Positions 7,090-15,540 of a DNA stretch of 45,052 bases are shown one piece after another. The notes beneath the pieces were generated by a model. That model was not told the origin of the DNA, ran no database searches, and saw only the letters and a program-made list of their open reading frames with translations. The stretch spans positions 1-45,052 of the forward strand of contig CAKQPT010000021.1 of the NCBI GenBank assembly GCA_934270345.1, written 5' to 3'. Origin of the DNA: an uncultured Oribacterium sp. (lineage in GTDB: Bacteria; Bacillota; Clostridia; Lachnospirales; Lachnospiraceae). Each line of letters opens with the position of its first letter. Positions within the stretch are counted from its first letter, which is position 1. The position numbers and the translations under genes were made by a program.

Positions 7090-8598
7090 TTATGCTCTCT
7101 TCTTGATGATGAGGGTAATCGCTGCACCAGCCATCACGATCAGGCCAACCACTGCGAATGCTACCGTACCCATACCACCGGTGGAAGGAAGAATCGTACC
7201 CTTGTTATTCGCCACCTGCGGTGTAGCCAGAAGCTGATCAACATCCTTGGCATCCTTGCCCTTTGTAAGGGTAACTGGCTGCGCATCTGTTAAAACATTG
7301 TATCCCTGCGGTGCTTCGATCTCAAGGAGATAATATGTACCTGCTGCTAATCCGGAAATTTCAGCTGCGCCATTAGCATCCGTCGTATAAACAGTTCCTT
7401 CAGCTTCAGTTCCCCAACTAAATGCACCATTTCCTTCATTTGCATCTGCAGTATACACAAGGTACTGGGCGCCATCCTTATTTGCCTGATTGATCACCTT
7501 AAACTTCGCACCTGCAAGCTTCTTCGTAGTGTTGCCAGCTTCTACCTTGTCGATGGTAATCTTACCACTGTAAACTTCCTTTTCCCTGGTTCCGGTTGAA
7601 ATCTCATCATTATACTTGAATTCAGCCATATTGTTATTCACCTGATTCTTCACAGATCCAAGGTTCGCCGTCGATGTAAGAACACCGTTATAGGTTACAA
7701 CGATCTCTGCCGGAGCATCATGATAGAAGAAGTCGTCATTATCGGCATCCCTAGTTTCTGCCCAAGGAATGGTTACTGTAAACGTATGGTTATCATCGTC
7801 AAAGGCTATAGTGAAATCGTTTTTATCCTTTATCTCATTGATATCAACATTATTTACCGTTACCTTGAAAGAATCCTTCACAAGTGTAACTGCGGATGGC
7901 ATGGTATCCTCTAAAATATAATTATAGATCTTATGTGCCGTGGATTTTCCTTCTGCGGTTTCAATGTAGAAGTTATACGCCTCCTTAAAGGTCACCTTAT
8001 AAGGAATGGTTTCACCAATACTAAATGTATCATCCCCGTCAGCCGTAGCAACTGTCTTGGTTCCATCTCCCCAGCCAGGAACAACGTTCTTCTCCTGTGC
8101 CTTCACATTCGAATCCTTTAATGTAATCGCTGTAGCCAGACCAGTTCCATTAGCCCGGGAAGATTTGATATAGTAGTAACCATATGGCAGATCAGAAAAT
8201 GTGATATCGTTTCCGTCTGTACACTTTATTTCACCTGCATGAATCGCGCTGCCCGTCAGTCCCTTCAGCCAGTTAAATAATGCAGTTTTATCCGCTTTCT
8301 CGTCCTTCAGCTGTACATAAGTTTTTCCACCATTGGTGTTCAGTGTAAAGTATTCTTCAATGCCTGTATATGTCTTAAGGTCTGGAATCGTATAAGATAC
8401 TGCATTGCCATTTGCCGTTGCATCGAAAATTCGATATGCGGTATACGTTGCACCTTTAACGGCGTTCTGTACGGTGATGGATCCGGTAGTCCTTTTGGTG
8501 GTCGTTGCTGCCGGTTCATCTGCATAGGTGGTTGCTGCCATTGTTGAGCTCATCATTAAGATTGCGAGCAATGCTGCAAGTCGATTCATCTTTCTCAT
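7090..8598 (-). CDS. Major (backbone) pilin, SpaA/isopeptide type, LPSTG-anchored
   Basis: A 502-residue secreted pilin. It has a signal peptide ending near TTYA/DEP, an N-terminal domain (about 40-185), a fimbrial isopeptide D2-type domain (about 195-350), and a SpaA-like Cna_B domain (about 355-455) with the YYLLEIEAPQGYNVL E-box that supplies the isopeptide-catalysing glutamate. The C-terminus has ILPSTGG (near residue 470), a hydrophobic stretch and KKRA. I see no standard YPK pilin motif; the acceptor lysine may lie in the GWGDGTKTV segment after the first domain. The start at 8598 is preceded by AAAGGAG with 8 nt spacing. It is flanked by hairpins in the operon, as expected for the most abundant subunit. 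It would be polymerised by the class C sortase downstream. Confidence 0.9.
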   Translation of the reverse strand: MRKMNRLAALLAILMMSSTMAATTYADEPAATTTKRTTGSITVQNAVKGATYTAYRIFDATANGNAVSYTIPDLKTYTGIEEYFTLNTNGGKTYVQLKDEKADKTALFNWLKGLTGSAIHAGEIKCTDGNDITFSDLPYGYYYIKSSRANGTGLATAITLKDSNVKAQEKNVVPGWGDGTKTVATADGDDTFSIGETIPYKVTFKEAYNFYIETAEGKSTAHKIYNYILEDTMPSAVTLVKDSFKVTVNNVDINEIKDKNDFTIAFDDDNHTFTVTIPWAETRDADNDDFFYHDAPAEIVVTYNGVLTSTANLGSVKNQVNNNMAEFKYNDEISTGTREKEVYSGKITIDKVEAGNTTKKLAGAKFKVINQANKDGAQYLVYTADANEGNGAFSWGTEAEGTVYTTDANGAAEISGLAAGTYYLLEIEAPQGYNVLTDAQPVTLTKGKDAKDVDQLLATPQVANNKGTILPSTGGMGTVAFAVVGLIVMAGAAITLIIKKRA

Positions 8599-8650
8599 CG
8601 TATTTTCTCCTTTATCTTTTTTATAAAGATTGATGTACTGATACATTTTT

Positions 8651-8695
8651 CAGAATTTCTTCTGAGTTCTCTCCTCCGGTCTCTGCCGGAGGAGA
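8651..8695 (-). other. Tandem hairpins between tip adhesin and backbone pilin
   Basis: A perfect 10-bp stem (TCTCCTCCGG 8670-8679 with CCGGAGGAGA 8686-8695) is next to a small CAGAA/TTCTG hairpin (8651-8664). No clear T-run follows. Attenuation or RNA processing before the pilin message is likely. Confidence 0.6.
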
Positions 8696-8759
8696 GATAA
8701 ATTCATGTTACTTCACGTTCTTCCTGGCGCATCCGTTCTCCAGTGTAGAGGTTTCAATG

Positions 8760-11700
8760 TTAATTCAAACCTCCTTTCTCCCTGCGTTTCACGAGGATGA
8801 GATATCCTAAAGCGATCAGCATGAGTGCCATACCGCTCATCGTCGTCATCAGTGTGCCCATGCCGCCGGTCTCCGGAAGCTCGATGCCCGCCGTGTTGTA
8901 AATGGTCACGGTCTTGGCCGTCGAATCAAATTTAACGACATTCTTTTCGTCCTTTCCACTCAGCTGTCCATTTGTAATGGTGAACTCGATCTTCTTCGTC
9001 AGAAGATTGTATCCGCCTGGAGCTGTAATCTCTGTCAGCTGGTATGTACCATCCGGAAGGTGTGCTAATGTAGTGCCTGCACTGGAAACCTTAAACTGTC
9101 CATATGCATCGATTCCATCAATGCCTGTGAGTATCTCTCCGCCCTTCTTAATTTCGAACGTTGCTTCGATAGATTTGGTATCGTCGTTGGCATCCATCTT
9201 AACGAACTTAATCTGCGTCGGTGTATTGGTAATGGTCGTCTGGGTTTCCTTCGTCTCGGCACCCGCACCGGTGATAGTTACCGTACCGTCTGCTGCAATC
9301 GTTGCTGTGTAAACCGTATCGCTTAATACATATCCAGCCGGTGCCCCCGTCTCCTTGATGTAGTAGGTTGTGGTTGCTTCGGTTCTGTTATCGTACGGAA
9401 TGTGCTCGAACTTTACTACGCCATCCGAGCCAGATGTTGCTGTGGCGATGAGATCAGTTGCATCTTCATTTCTGTACAGTTTAAATTCCGCATCCTTAAG
9501 AGGTATATCCCCTTCTACCGTTCTCTCTACCTTCGTAAACTGAATGCTCGTCTTCGCTTTCTCGTAAACATTGGTAAAGGTAACCGTCTTATTACTCTCG
9601 AGGCTGATTCCTGCAGATTCTGTTCCATCACCTGAAGTTCCATCTCCCACAATATATGTTGTGCGTGAATATGGACTGTCGGCATTTCCACCCATATTTG
9701 CAGTAGTAAAGATCTCTTCTACCTTATAGGTCTTTCGCGGATCCAGGTTGGTGAATTTATACTGTCTATCCTTGAACTTGTCCTGGGAGTTGTCATCGTC
9801 ATACGAAATCGCGTCACCGAGATTCTCATACGTAATGCTTCCATCTGCGGACTGCACGGACTGCTTAAGCTGGAATTTAGTCGGCTTAAAGTCTTCCTTG
9901 TCTGGAGCTTCTGTCTTGCTGTCATCACCGTTAATCATGAACTTCTTTTCAACGGTCAGGTTTTTTCCCTTAGTCGTTGTATTTTTAACGATGATGTTTA
10001 CATGTCCGTTGGCAGAAGCGGTAACTGTACCTGATTCATCAGATGTTCCAGTCGGTGTATATGTAACCGCGTAATCGTAAAAATCTCCTTTCCGTAATTC
10101 CTCTGATACTTTAACTTTCGTTCCATCATCAATATCAATAAAAGTTGCAGTTGCATTGCCAGGAATTGTAAACTTTCCATTCTCATCCGTCTCATGCGTA
10201 TCCGTGTCCGTGCTCAGAGTGTATTTGTATTTTCTTGAAGTGAACTGGCTTTCACCTTTAGCCTGGGTTTTAAGCTGCAGTGTGTAGGTTTCGTTCTTCG
10301 CCTGCTCGGGGTTTAAACCCACAACCTGCTTCTGGACGGTCACGCTACCCTTCGGGATGGTCGGGATATTCACCTTGAGTTTCAGATTCGATGCACCCGC
10401 GCCTCGCTCCATGTAGAAGAACTGGATTCTATGGAGTGAATTATCCTTAAAAGTATTACCGTTCCATCCAATCTGATTAAATGTCTTTCCATCATAGGTT
10501 TTCTTACCATTTACACTTCCATTTGTTTTCAGTGCATTTTCAAACTGCTGCTTAATAGTTGTTTGGCCTTTGGTTATTCCGCCCAAGTTCGCCTTGATGG
10601 TATAGTCGACAGCTCCGGTTGCAAAGTTAATTCTTCCTGTCTGTGCATCATGTATGCCACCCAGATCCAGAACGAGGATGCCATCGATGTAAACCACCAT
10701 GTCATCATCTCCGGTAAACTCGTAGATCATGTGCTGGCCATTTACTTTTCCACCTACCGGCTGATAAAAATCAGCTGTACCATACATGCTGAAGTAAAAA
10801 TCTGCTGTTTCATTAAATTTATATAGTGCTTCATTATATCTAGGATCTGTCGGCTTAAGTTCTGTTATTGCTGCATCCTCTAACGTAAGGTCCTTATACA
10901 GATTGCGAATCGTTGACCATGGACGATACAGTGTGTTGTATGGCATGAAATTTCCACGCTTAAAGTAGAATGCCCCATCCTTATCACTTGGCGAGCCTAA
11001 CTGATTGTAAACCGTAAAGGTATTATTAAAAGCAGTACTACCGTTCGTGTAATTTCTGGTTCCCAGTGTTGCAAAATACTCTGCACTGTTGTAGTAGTAA
11101 TAACCTGTCTCATCGTATACTGATTTTATGAACAGATTATTCACTTTGGCGCTATCAACATCACTAAACCAGTTGCTCAGTTTCTTTGAGCCATTCTCTG
11201 GCCAGGTCTGATTTTCACCTATCGTGGAAGAATATACCCCCTGCGTGATAGAACCATCGTTCTTGTAAGCTCCACCCTTTACTTCATCTGCCTTAGACTT
11301 CTTATAATTATTCATGTAAAGGTAGAATCCCTTTGATTCACTATCCACGGTTTCAACTGTCGTGAAGTTTATTGCTCGATCATAAACCACATAAATCACA
11401 TCATCATTTGCAATGTATCCACTTGTTACATTCTTATCGTTGCTTCCATCCTCCTTCGTGGTAATCGTATACTGCCACTTAGTATCTCCATCTTTCGTAA
11501 CTTTCTTAATCTTATTGTCAATCAATGTGCTGCTATTGAGCCCGTTACCGTTATGTGCCAGTCTAACTTGCTTAAATGTGGCCGGTTGCTGTAAATCCGC
11601 TGCATACTTACTGAAATCAAATTCTGTAATCGTGGTATCGCTATCTGTTATATTATTCAGATAATAATGATTATTTGTTGTGACGTAATAGCCATTTGTA

Positions 11701-14117
11701 TCCACAAACTTAACCGTCGCACTCTCATTGTACTTTCCAAATGTAATGGTGAAGCTTGAGAAGCTGTTTACGGTGAAGGTACTTTCAACTGCAACGGCTT
11801 CTTCCGGGAGAACCTTCTTGGATTCTGTCGCGGTTTCTGCGATAGCTGTGGTTTCTTCGTCTGCATTCTCTGCGTCTACGGTCTGGAGCTCGGTAACCTT
11901 ACCGTCTCCGTCGACCGGCTTGATCGTTCCGTGGTCGGATGTTGCGTCCTCGCGATATTCTGCGACAGTGTCGACATTGACCGCGTCCGTGCTCTTCTCG
12001 TCGAGGTGGCGGATTGCCATGGTACTGATGTCCGCATCCTCCGGGAGGGCTTCCTTGTAAACCTTGATTCTTACCTTGACCGCGCTGGAAGGTTCCACTT
12101 CCTCGCCGGCTGCGTTTACGAAACGGATGTCCAGGGACTGGGAGTTCTCATAGACGCCGTCGGCCTTGAGGGCTTCGACCTGCTTCTCGTTGAGGGTATC
12201 CTCGTTCACTGCCAGGCTGCCATCCTCGGCTTCTTCCGGCTTCGCGAGTTCCTTGAGCTCGAGCTTGACGCTCTCGGTAAATGCGTTATCCTCTGCGAAT
12301 ACATTGACTTCGTAACGGTCGGTGATCTCTGCGGACCAGAAGGACTTCGAGAGGTCATCGAGTGTGTACTGGAGGACACGTGCGCTGGCTACGGAGCTGT
12401 CTACGAGGTCGGATGCCTTCGTATGTCTCAGGAGATCCTTCCGCTCGTTCTCGAGGGCGAGGTCCATGTCGGTCTTCACCGCTGCAGTGGTTTCGATTTC
12501 TGCCGCCGTGGTTTCCTCGGTTTTCGGGGCTTCGATTCCGGTGTCTGCCGCCGGAGTCTCTTCTGGGTTCGGGGTCTCAATTCCGGTACCTGCTGCCGGG
12601 TTTTCCTCTGGCTTCGGAGCTTCGTTCTCGCTTCCTGCTGCCGGGTTTTCCTCTGACTTCGGGGCTTCGTTCTCGGTGCCTGCTGCCAGGTTTTCCTCTG
12701 ACTTCGGGGCTTCGTTCTCACTGCCTGCTGCCAGGTTTTCCTCTGGCTTCGGAGCTTCGTTCTCAGTTCCTGCTGCCGGGTTTTCCTCTGACTTCGGGGC
12801 TTCGTCTGCATTTTCTGCCTTCGGCGCTTCGTCTGCCTTCTGGGCTTCTACGACTGCCTCGTCGCTCTCCGCTGCTTCTGCGCGGATGACGCCGAGTCTG
12901 CGCTCGATCTTCATCATCGTCGCATTCGCATTTTCTGCGATGGTATCGATGACTTCCTTGACGGTGTCAACGATGCCTGTATTTTCTGCTGCCGCTGCGG
13001 TCTTCTCTGCCGCCGGCTGCTCTGTGTTTTCTGTGGATGTCTGTCCTTCCGCCGGGAGCCCGGTCTCAGCATTGGCCTCTGCCTCTGTCGGCTGTGCGAC
13101 TGCTGCGCTGGTCTCGGCTGCTGCGGAAGTCTCGATGTCGTCACTCTCGGCTGTCGCTCCGGTCTCCGGAAGGATCACGGTGGACTCACCTGCGTTACCG
13201 CTCGCCTCTGTACTCGGCTCGATCGCGGTCTCGGTGGACGGCTCGGTTGCGGCTTCGTCAGTAGGTTGCACTGCGGCTTCCGTGGCCGGCTCAGTCACTG
13301 CTGCGGAGGTCTCCGGTGCCGGGGTCTCGAAGGTCTCGTCGATGCCGCTCACGTCGAGGGTGCTCATCACGCCCTTGATGACGCTCTCCGCCTTCGCGAC
13401 CTTGATGCCCTTCTCGAGGGACTCGCCGTTCAGCTCGAGGTTAAAGGTGCGTCCGGCATCTGCGTGATTTATAAATAAGAAGGTAAGCTTCTCATCACCG
13501 CTCAGCTCGTAGGTGCTCGGATCCGCGGATGCGATCTCCTTCTCGCTTGCGTTCATCAGCTGATTCGAGAACTGATCGTAGAAGCCTGCGAAGAGGGAAT
13601 CTGGCTGATAGAGCAGGATTTCCTTTCCTTCGTCCTTCGACGGATCGAAGAACTCGACCTTTGTGCTCGAGCGCGCGATCTCACTCGCGGTCGCCGGCGC
13701 GAGATTGCCAGCGGCCTCGGCCTGCTTCTGATCCATCTGGATCAGGGCGACGATCTCGACCCCAGCATCCTCGAGTGCCTGCAGCTCTCCGTCCGAGAAA
13801 AGCTCCAGCTCGTAGAGCGGATTCGAACCATCGGTCAAGGCGCGGTACGCCGCCTGGGTCTTCGCATCCTTGCTGACTGCGATATACGTATCGTCGTAAA
13901 CATTGGCATCCGCAAGCGCAGCGCGAGCCGCCTCCATCAGGCTGCCGCCGTTCAGGTTGAGGGTGACCTTCTTTCCGTCGACCTTCACCCCGCCGACCTC
14001 GACGCGGTTATCTGCAAAAGCGATTCCCTGTACGTTTGACAGGCACATGCTGACTGTAAGTAAGCCAACAAGACCTCTCTTGGCTAAGTCTTTCATTCTT
14101 CTTGTCTGTCTTTTCAT
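8760..14117 (-). CDS. Giant pilus tip adhesin (fibro-slime and SpaA domains, LPETG)
   Basis: A 1785-residue surface protein. It has a signal peptide ending near GIAFA/DNR, an N-terminal mixed domain, and a long Ala/Glu/Pro/Thr-rich stalk (about 260-560) that includes seven 15-residue repeats. Then come a beta region, and a fibro-slime/PA14-like domain (about 1005-1245) with GDDDMVVYIDGILVLDLGGIHDAQTG. DUF7601- and SpaA-type Cna_B domains with E-boxes such as YYIKETGAPAGY and YQLTEITAPGGYNLL follow. It ends with IELPETGG, a hydrophobic helix and KRREKGG. A fibro-slime/PA14-like domain next to Cna_B stalks fits a tip subunit that binds a carbohydrate or host ligand (inference). The start has GGAGG upstream. 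It is the first gene of the pilus operon, under the CACAAGATG tandem-repeat promoter. Confidence 0.85.
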   Translation of the reverse strand: MKRQTRRMKDLAKRGLVGLLTVSMCLSNVQGIAFADNRVEVGGVKVDGKKVTLNLNGGSLMEAARAALADANVYDDTYIAVSKDAKTQAAYRALTDGSNPLYELELFSDGELQALEDAGVEIVALIQMDQKQAEAAGNLAPATASEIARSSTKVEFFDPSKDEGKEILLYQPDSLFAGFYDQFSNQLMNASEKEIASADPSTYELSGDEKLTFLFINHADAGRTFNLELNGESLEKGIKVAKAESVIKGVMSTLDVSGIDETFETPAPETSAAVTEPATEAAVQPTDEAATEPSTETAIEPSTEASGNAGESTVILPETGATAESDDIETSAAAETSAAVAQPTEAEANAETGLPAEGQTSTENTEQPAAEKTAAAAENTGIVDTVKEVIDTIAENANATMMKIERRLGVIRAEAAESDEAVVEAQKADEAPKAENADEAPKSEENPAAGTENEAPKPEENLAAGSENEAPKSEENLAAGTENEAPKSEENPAAGSENEAPKPEENPAAGTGIETPNPEETPAADTGIEAPKTEETTAAEIETTAAVKTDMDLALENERKDLLRHTKASDLVDSSVASARVLQYTLDDLSKSFWSAEITDRYEVNVFAEDNAFTESVKLELKELAKPEEAEDGSLAVNEDTLNEKQVEALKADGVYENSQSLDIRFVNAAGEEVEPSSAVKVRIKVYKEALPEDADISTMAIRHLDEKSTDAVNVDTVAEYREDATSDHGTIKPVDGDGKVTELQTVDAENADEETTAIAETATESKKVLPEEAVAVESTFTVNSFSSFTITFGKYNESATVKFVDTNGYYVTTNNHYYLNNITDSDTTITEFDFSKYAADLQQPATFKQVRLAHNGNGLNSSTLIDNKIKKVTKDGDTKWQYTITTKEDGSNDKNVTSGYIANDDVIYVVYDRAINFTTVETVDSESKGFYLYMNNYKKSKADEVKGGAYKNDGSITQGVYSSTIGENQTWPENGSKKLSNWFSDVDSAKVNNLFIKSVYDETGYYYYNSAEYFATLGTRNYTNGSTAFNNTFTVYNQLGSPSDKDGAFYFKRGNFMPYNTLYRPWSTIRNLYKDLTLEDAAITELKPTDPRYNEALYKFNETADFYFSMYGTADFYQPVGGKVNGQHMIYEFTGDDDMVVYIDGILVLDLGGIHDAQTGRINFATGAVDYTIKANLGGITKGQTTIKQQFENALKTNGSVNGKKTYDGKTFNQIGWNGNTFKDNSLHRIQFFYMERGAGASNLKLKVNIPTIPKGSVTVQKQVVGLNPEQAKNETYTLQLKTQAKGESQFTSRKYKYTLSTDTDTHETDENGKFTIPGNATATFIDIDDGTKVKVSEELRKGDFYDYAVTYTPTGTSDESGTVTASANGHVNIIVKNTTTKGKNLTVEKKFMINGDDSKTEAPDKEDFKPTKFQLKQSVQSADGSITYENLGDAISYDDDNSQDKFKDRQYKFTNLDPRKTYKVEEIFTTANMGGNADSPYSRTTYIVGDGTSGDGTESAGISLESNKTVTFTNVYEKAKTSIQFTKVERTVEGDIPLKDAEFKLYRNEDATDLIATATSGSDGVVKFEHIPYDNRTEATTTYYIKETGAPAGYVLSDTVYTATIAADGTVTITGAGAETKETQTTITNTPTQIKFVKMDANDDTKSIEATFEIKKGGEILTGIDGIDAYGQFKVSSAGTTLAHLPDGTYQLTEITAPGGYNLLTKKIEFTITNGQLSGKDEKNVVKFDSTAKTVTIYNTAGIELPETGGMGTLMTTMSGMALMLIALGYLILVKRREKGGLN
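12492..12806 (-). repeat. Seven in-frame 45-bp repeats in the tip adhesin stalk
   Basis: Each unit encodes 15 residues of the type NEAPKxEENxAAGxE. The first five are close copies and the last two have diverged (IETPNPEETPAADTG and IEAPKTEETTAAEIE). Such arrays change length by slippage and so vary stalk length. Confidence 0.9.
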
Positions 14118-14265
14118 TGCTTCCTCCGAACCACGCGCGTTGCGTTATGCTTCTAAACTGTATCCAGCAACATTTATCTGAACTACCAACGTCCTGGTGA
14201 CGTCCTCATATATTCAGGCGTCGTCGTTTCAGGCTCGATGTAAGTATCTCGTTGGCGATGATTGT

Positions 14266-14333
14266 ATTTTATAACAAAAGACAGGCCTACGTGGGGATCT
14301 CGACACAAGATGTAGAAATCACGACACAAGATG
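14266..14333 (-). promoter_or_regulatory. Pilus operon promoter with tandem 21-bp-phased activator sites
   Basis: CACAAGATG occurs at 14304-14312 and 14325-14333, exactly 21 bp apart. On the minus strand the nearer copy is followed, about 26 bp later, by TATAAAAT (14266-14273), with no good -35 box, as at activator-dependent promoters. The same arrangement precedes the giant surface protein gene at 25976-26044. The leader to the ATG would be about 140 nt. Confidence 0.65.
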
Positions 14334-14378
14334 CAAAAAATCGAAATTTGGTTATAGCTGGCGTGCCCAGCCATAAAA

Positions 14379-14413
14379 AAATCCCGGCACGGTGTTTAAC
14401 CGTGCTGGGATTT
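14379..14413 (-). terminator. Intrinsic terminator of higA
   Basis: A 14-bp near-perfect stem (core ATCCCGGCACGG with its complement) is followed on the minus strand by seven T residues. It separates higA from the pilus promoter. Confidence 0.88.
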
Positions 14414-14457
14414 TAATAATATGAGGGTGAACGGAGGGAGGAATGCTGCACTTTATC

Positions 14458-14769
14458 TCACATCTGCAGCGCCAGCGAGTCCGCATCTTTTCTTATAGGA
14501 AATGGAATGACATTGGTAGGTGCATGCTGTTCCGCCTCCCATAGTGTCAGCTTCTGCTGCATATTCATCCAGCTTTCCACCGACGTATTGGTAGCCTTTG
14601 CAATTCGAATCGCCATTTCCGGACTTAATGCTGCCTTTTCATTCACAAACTCCGACAGGGCCTTTCGACTCACGCCAAGCATATGTGCCGCATCCGTAAT
14701 GGTTATATGTAGTGGCTTAAGAACATCTTCCAGAAATACATTTCCCGGATGGGTCGGCTTTCTAGTCAT
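14458..14769 (-). CDS. higA: HigA-family antitoxin (orphan)
   Basis: A 103-residue XRE-type helix-turn-helix protein. It opens with MTRKPTHPGNVFLEDVLKPL, the HigA/VapI signature, followed by ITDAAHMLGVSRKALSEFVNEKAALSPEMAIRIAKA (HTH, about 20-60) and an NTSVESWMNMQQKLTLWEAE tail. HigA normally neutralises the RNase HigB and represses the operon. I start it at 14769, which has GGAGG 7 nt upstream; upstream in-frame codons come from the toxin remnant. The partner toxin is deleted to a short fragment just upstream, so this is an antitoxin without its toxin. A palindrome in the promoter is a likely autoregulatory operator. Confidence 0.9.
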   Translation of the reverse strand: MTRKPTHPGNVFLEDVLKPLHITITDAAHMLGVSRKALSEFVNEKAALSPEMAIRIAKATNTSVESWMNMQQKLTLWEAEQHAPTNVIPFPIRKDADSLALQM

Positions 14770-14839
14770 ACTGCGCCTCCTTCTTCGAACCTGATTCAAA
14801 AAAATCCTTTAATCCCTTATGTGCAAACGATTTAATCAT
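14762..14839 (-). pseudogene. HigB toxin remnant (N-terminal codons only)
   Basis: The 25-codon frame begins MIKSFAHKGLKDFFESGSKK, which matches the standard N-terminus of HigB/RelE-type killer proteins. It then runs into EAQYD and a stop that overlaps the higA start. The remaining 70 or so codons of a normal HigB are missing, as if an internal deletion joined codon 20 to the higA ribosome binding site. It cannot encode an active RNase. Confidence 0.8.
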
Positions 14840-14843
14840 ATTA

Positions 14844-14872
14844 ATTGTATACTGTAACGTTACGGGTGTCAA
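14844..14872 (-). promoter_or_regulatory. higBA promoter with palindromic operator
   Basis: TTGACA (14867-14872) and TACAAT (14844-14849) are 17 bp apart on the minus strand. The spacer holds the perfect palindrome GTAACGTTAC (14854-14863). Transcription would begin almost at the higB-remnant ATG. Confidence 0.75.
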
Positions 14873-15018
14873 CAAGATCAATAGTTACGATGTTTGTGAT
14901 AACTAAATCTTACCATGAGCTTATTATTTTTAGTAGAGTCCACAAACAGACCATATTAACCGGTTCACCATTGTCATTAGCTTCATCGAGATATTTTTTG
15001 TTCTATGAAGTTCAATTC

Positions 15019-15082
15019 ACTTCAATATGAACTTCAATACTACTTCAATATAACTTCAATATAACTTCAACAGAACTTCAAT
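15019..15082 (+). repeat. Six ACTTCAAT repeats at helical (11-bp) spacing
   Basis: ACTTCAAT begins at 15019, 15031, 15042, 15053, 15064 (last base changed) and 15075, with steps of 12, 11, 11, 11 and 11 bp. An inverted copy, ATTGAAGT, is at 15098-15105. All repeats fall on the same helix face. Confidence 0.8.
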
Positions 15083-15092
15083 AACGGTTTAT

Positions 15093-15152
15093 TTAGGATT
15101 GAAGTTCATCTCCCATCTGCAGAGCCAGCGAATCTTCGTCTATTTTTATCGG
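15093..15152 (-). pseudogene. Second HigA C-terminal scrap
   Basis: The minus strand reads PIKIDEDSLALQMGDELQS and stop, matching the PIRKDADSLALQM end of the intact HigA at 14458-14769. The DNA match is clear around the LALQM codons. No more of the gene is present, so it is the fossil end of a second or duplicated antitoxin gene. Confidence 0.7.
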
Positions 15153-15157
15153 TTCGT

Positions 15158-15257
15158 TATACCCCAAAGGGTATAAATCATATCCGTTTTTCAATGATTA
15201 TACCCTAAAAGGTATAAATGTACAGTCTACCATCGACATTATACCCTAAAAGGTATA
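15158..15257 (+). promoter_or_regulatory. Three HipB-type operators, 41 bp apart
   Basis: TATACC-N6-GGTATA occurs at 15158-15175, 15199-15216 and 15240-15257; the starts are exactly 41 bp apart. The half-site geometry resembles the E. coli hipBA operators (TATCC-N8-GGATA). The third operator lies between the -35 and -10 boxes of the predicted hip promoter. Confidence 0.8.
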
Positions 15258-15261
15258 AAAT
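15233..15261 (+). promoter_or_regulatory. Predicted hipBST promoter
   Basis: TCGACA (15233-15238) and TAAAAT (15256-15261) have a 17-bp spacer that is covered by operator 3. HipB bound there would block polymerase. Confidence 0.6.
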
Positions 15262-15336
15262 GATGCTAACACGGCATGCAGAACGCGGACTACCACGTAT
15301 CTGCATGACTTTACCAAAGAGCACAGGTAAACACAC

Positions 15337-15540
15337 ATGAATAAAATAGCAGAATTTGTGAAGAAGAGCCGGCGCGCGGCAGGGCTTACTCAGGAGGAGT
15401 TCGCGATTCGTTCCGGGCTGGGCTTACGCTTCGTGCGTGATCTGGAGCAGGGGAAGGAAACGGTCCGCATGGATAAGGTGAACGTCGCCCTCGCGATGTT
15501 TGACATGGAAGCCGTACCCGGGAGAAAGGACGAAGCCTGA
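15337..15540 (+). CDS. hipB: HipB-type XRE regulator/antitoxin
   Basis: A 67-residue protein that is almost entirely a helix-turn-helix domain (FVKKSRRAAGLTQEEFAIRSGLGLRFVRDLEQGK, residues 8-41), followed by the short beta strand region VNVALAMFDMEAV typical of HipB dimers. It is the DNA-binding component of a Hip toxin-antitoxin module and would bind the three operators upstream. The ribosome binding site is weak. Its stop overlaps the next start (TGATG), so the three genes are translationally coupled. Confidence 0.85.
   Translation: MNKIAEFVKKSRRAAGLTQEEFAIRSGLGLRFVRDLEQGKETVRMDKVNVALAMFDMEAVPGRKDEA

Noticed and set aside
8760..14117. Several separate genes suggested by shorter frames in the adhesin region
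   Set aside because: A single uninterrupted 1785-codon frame with signal peptide and LPETG explains the whole region.
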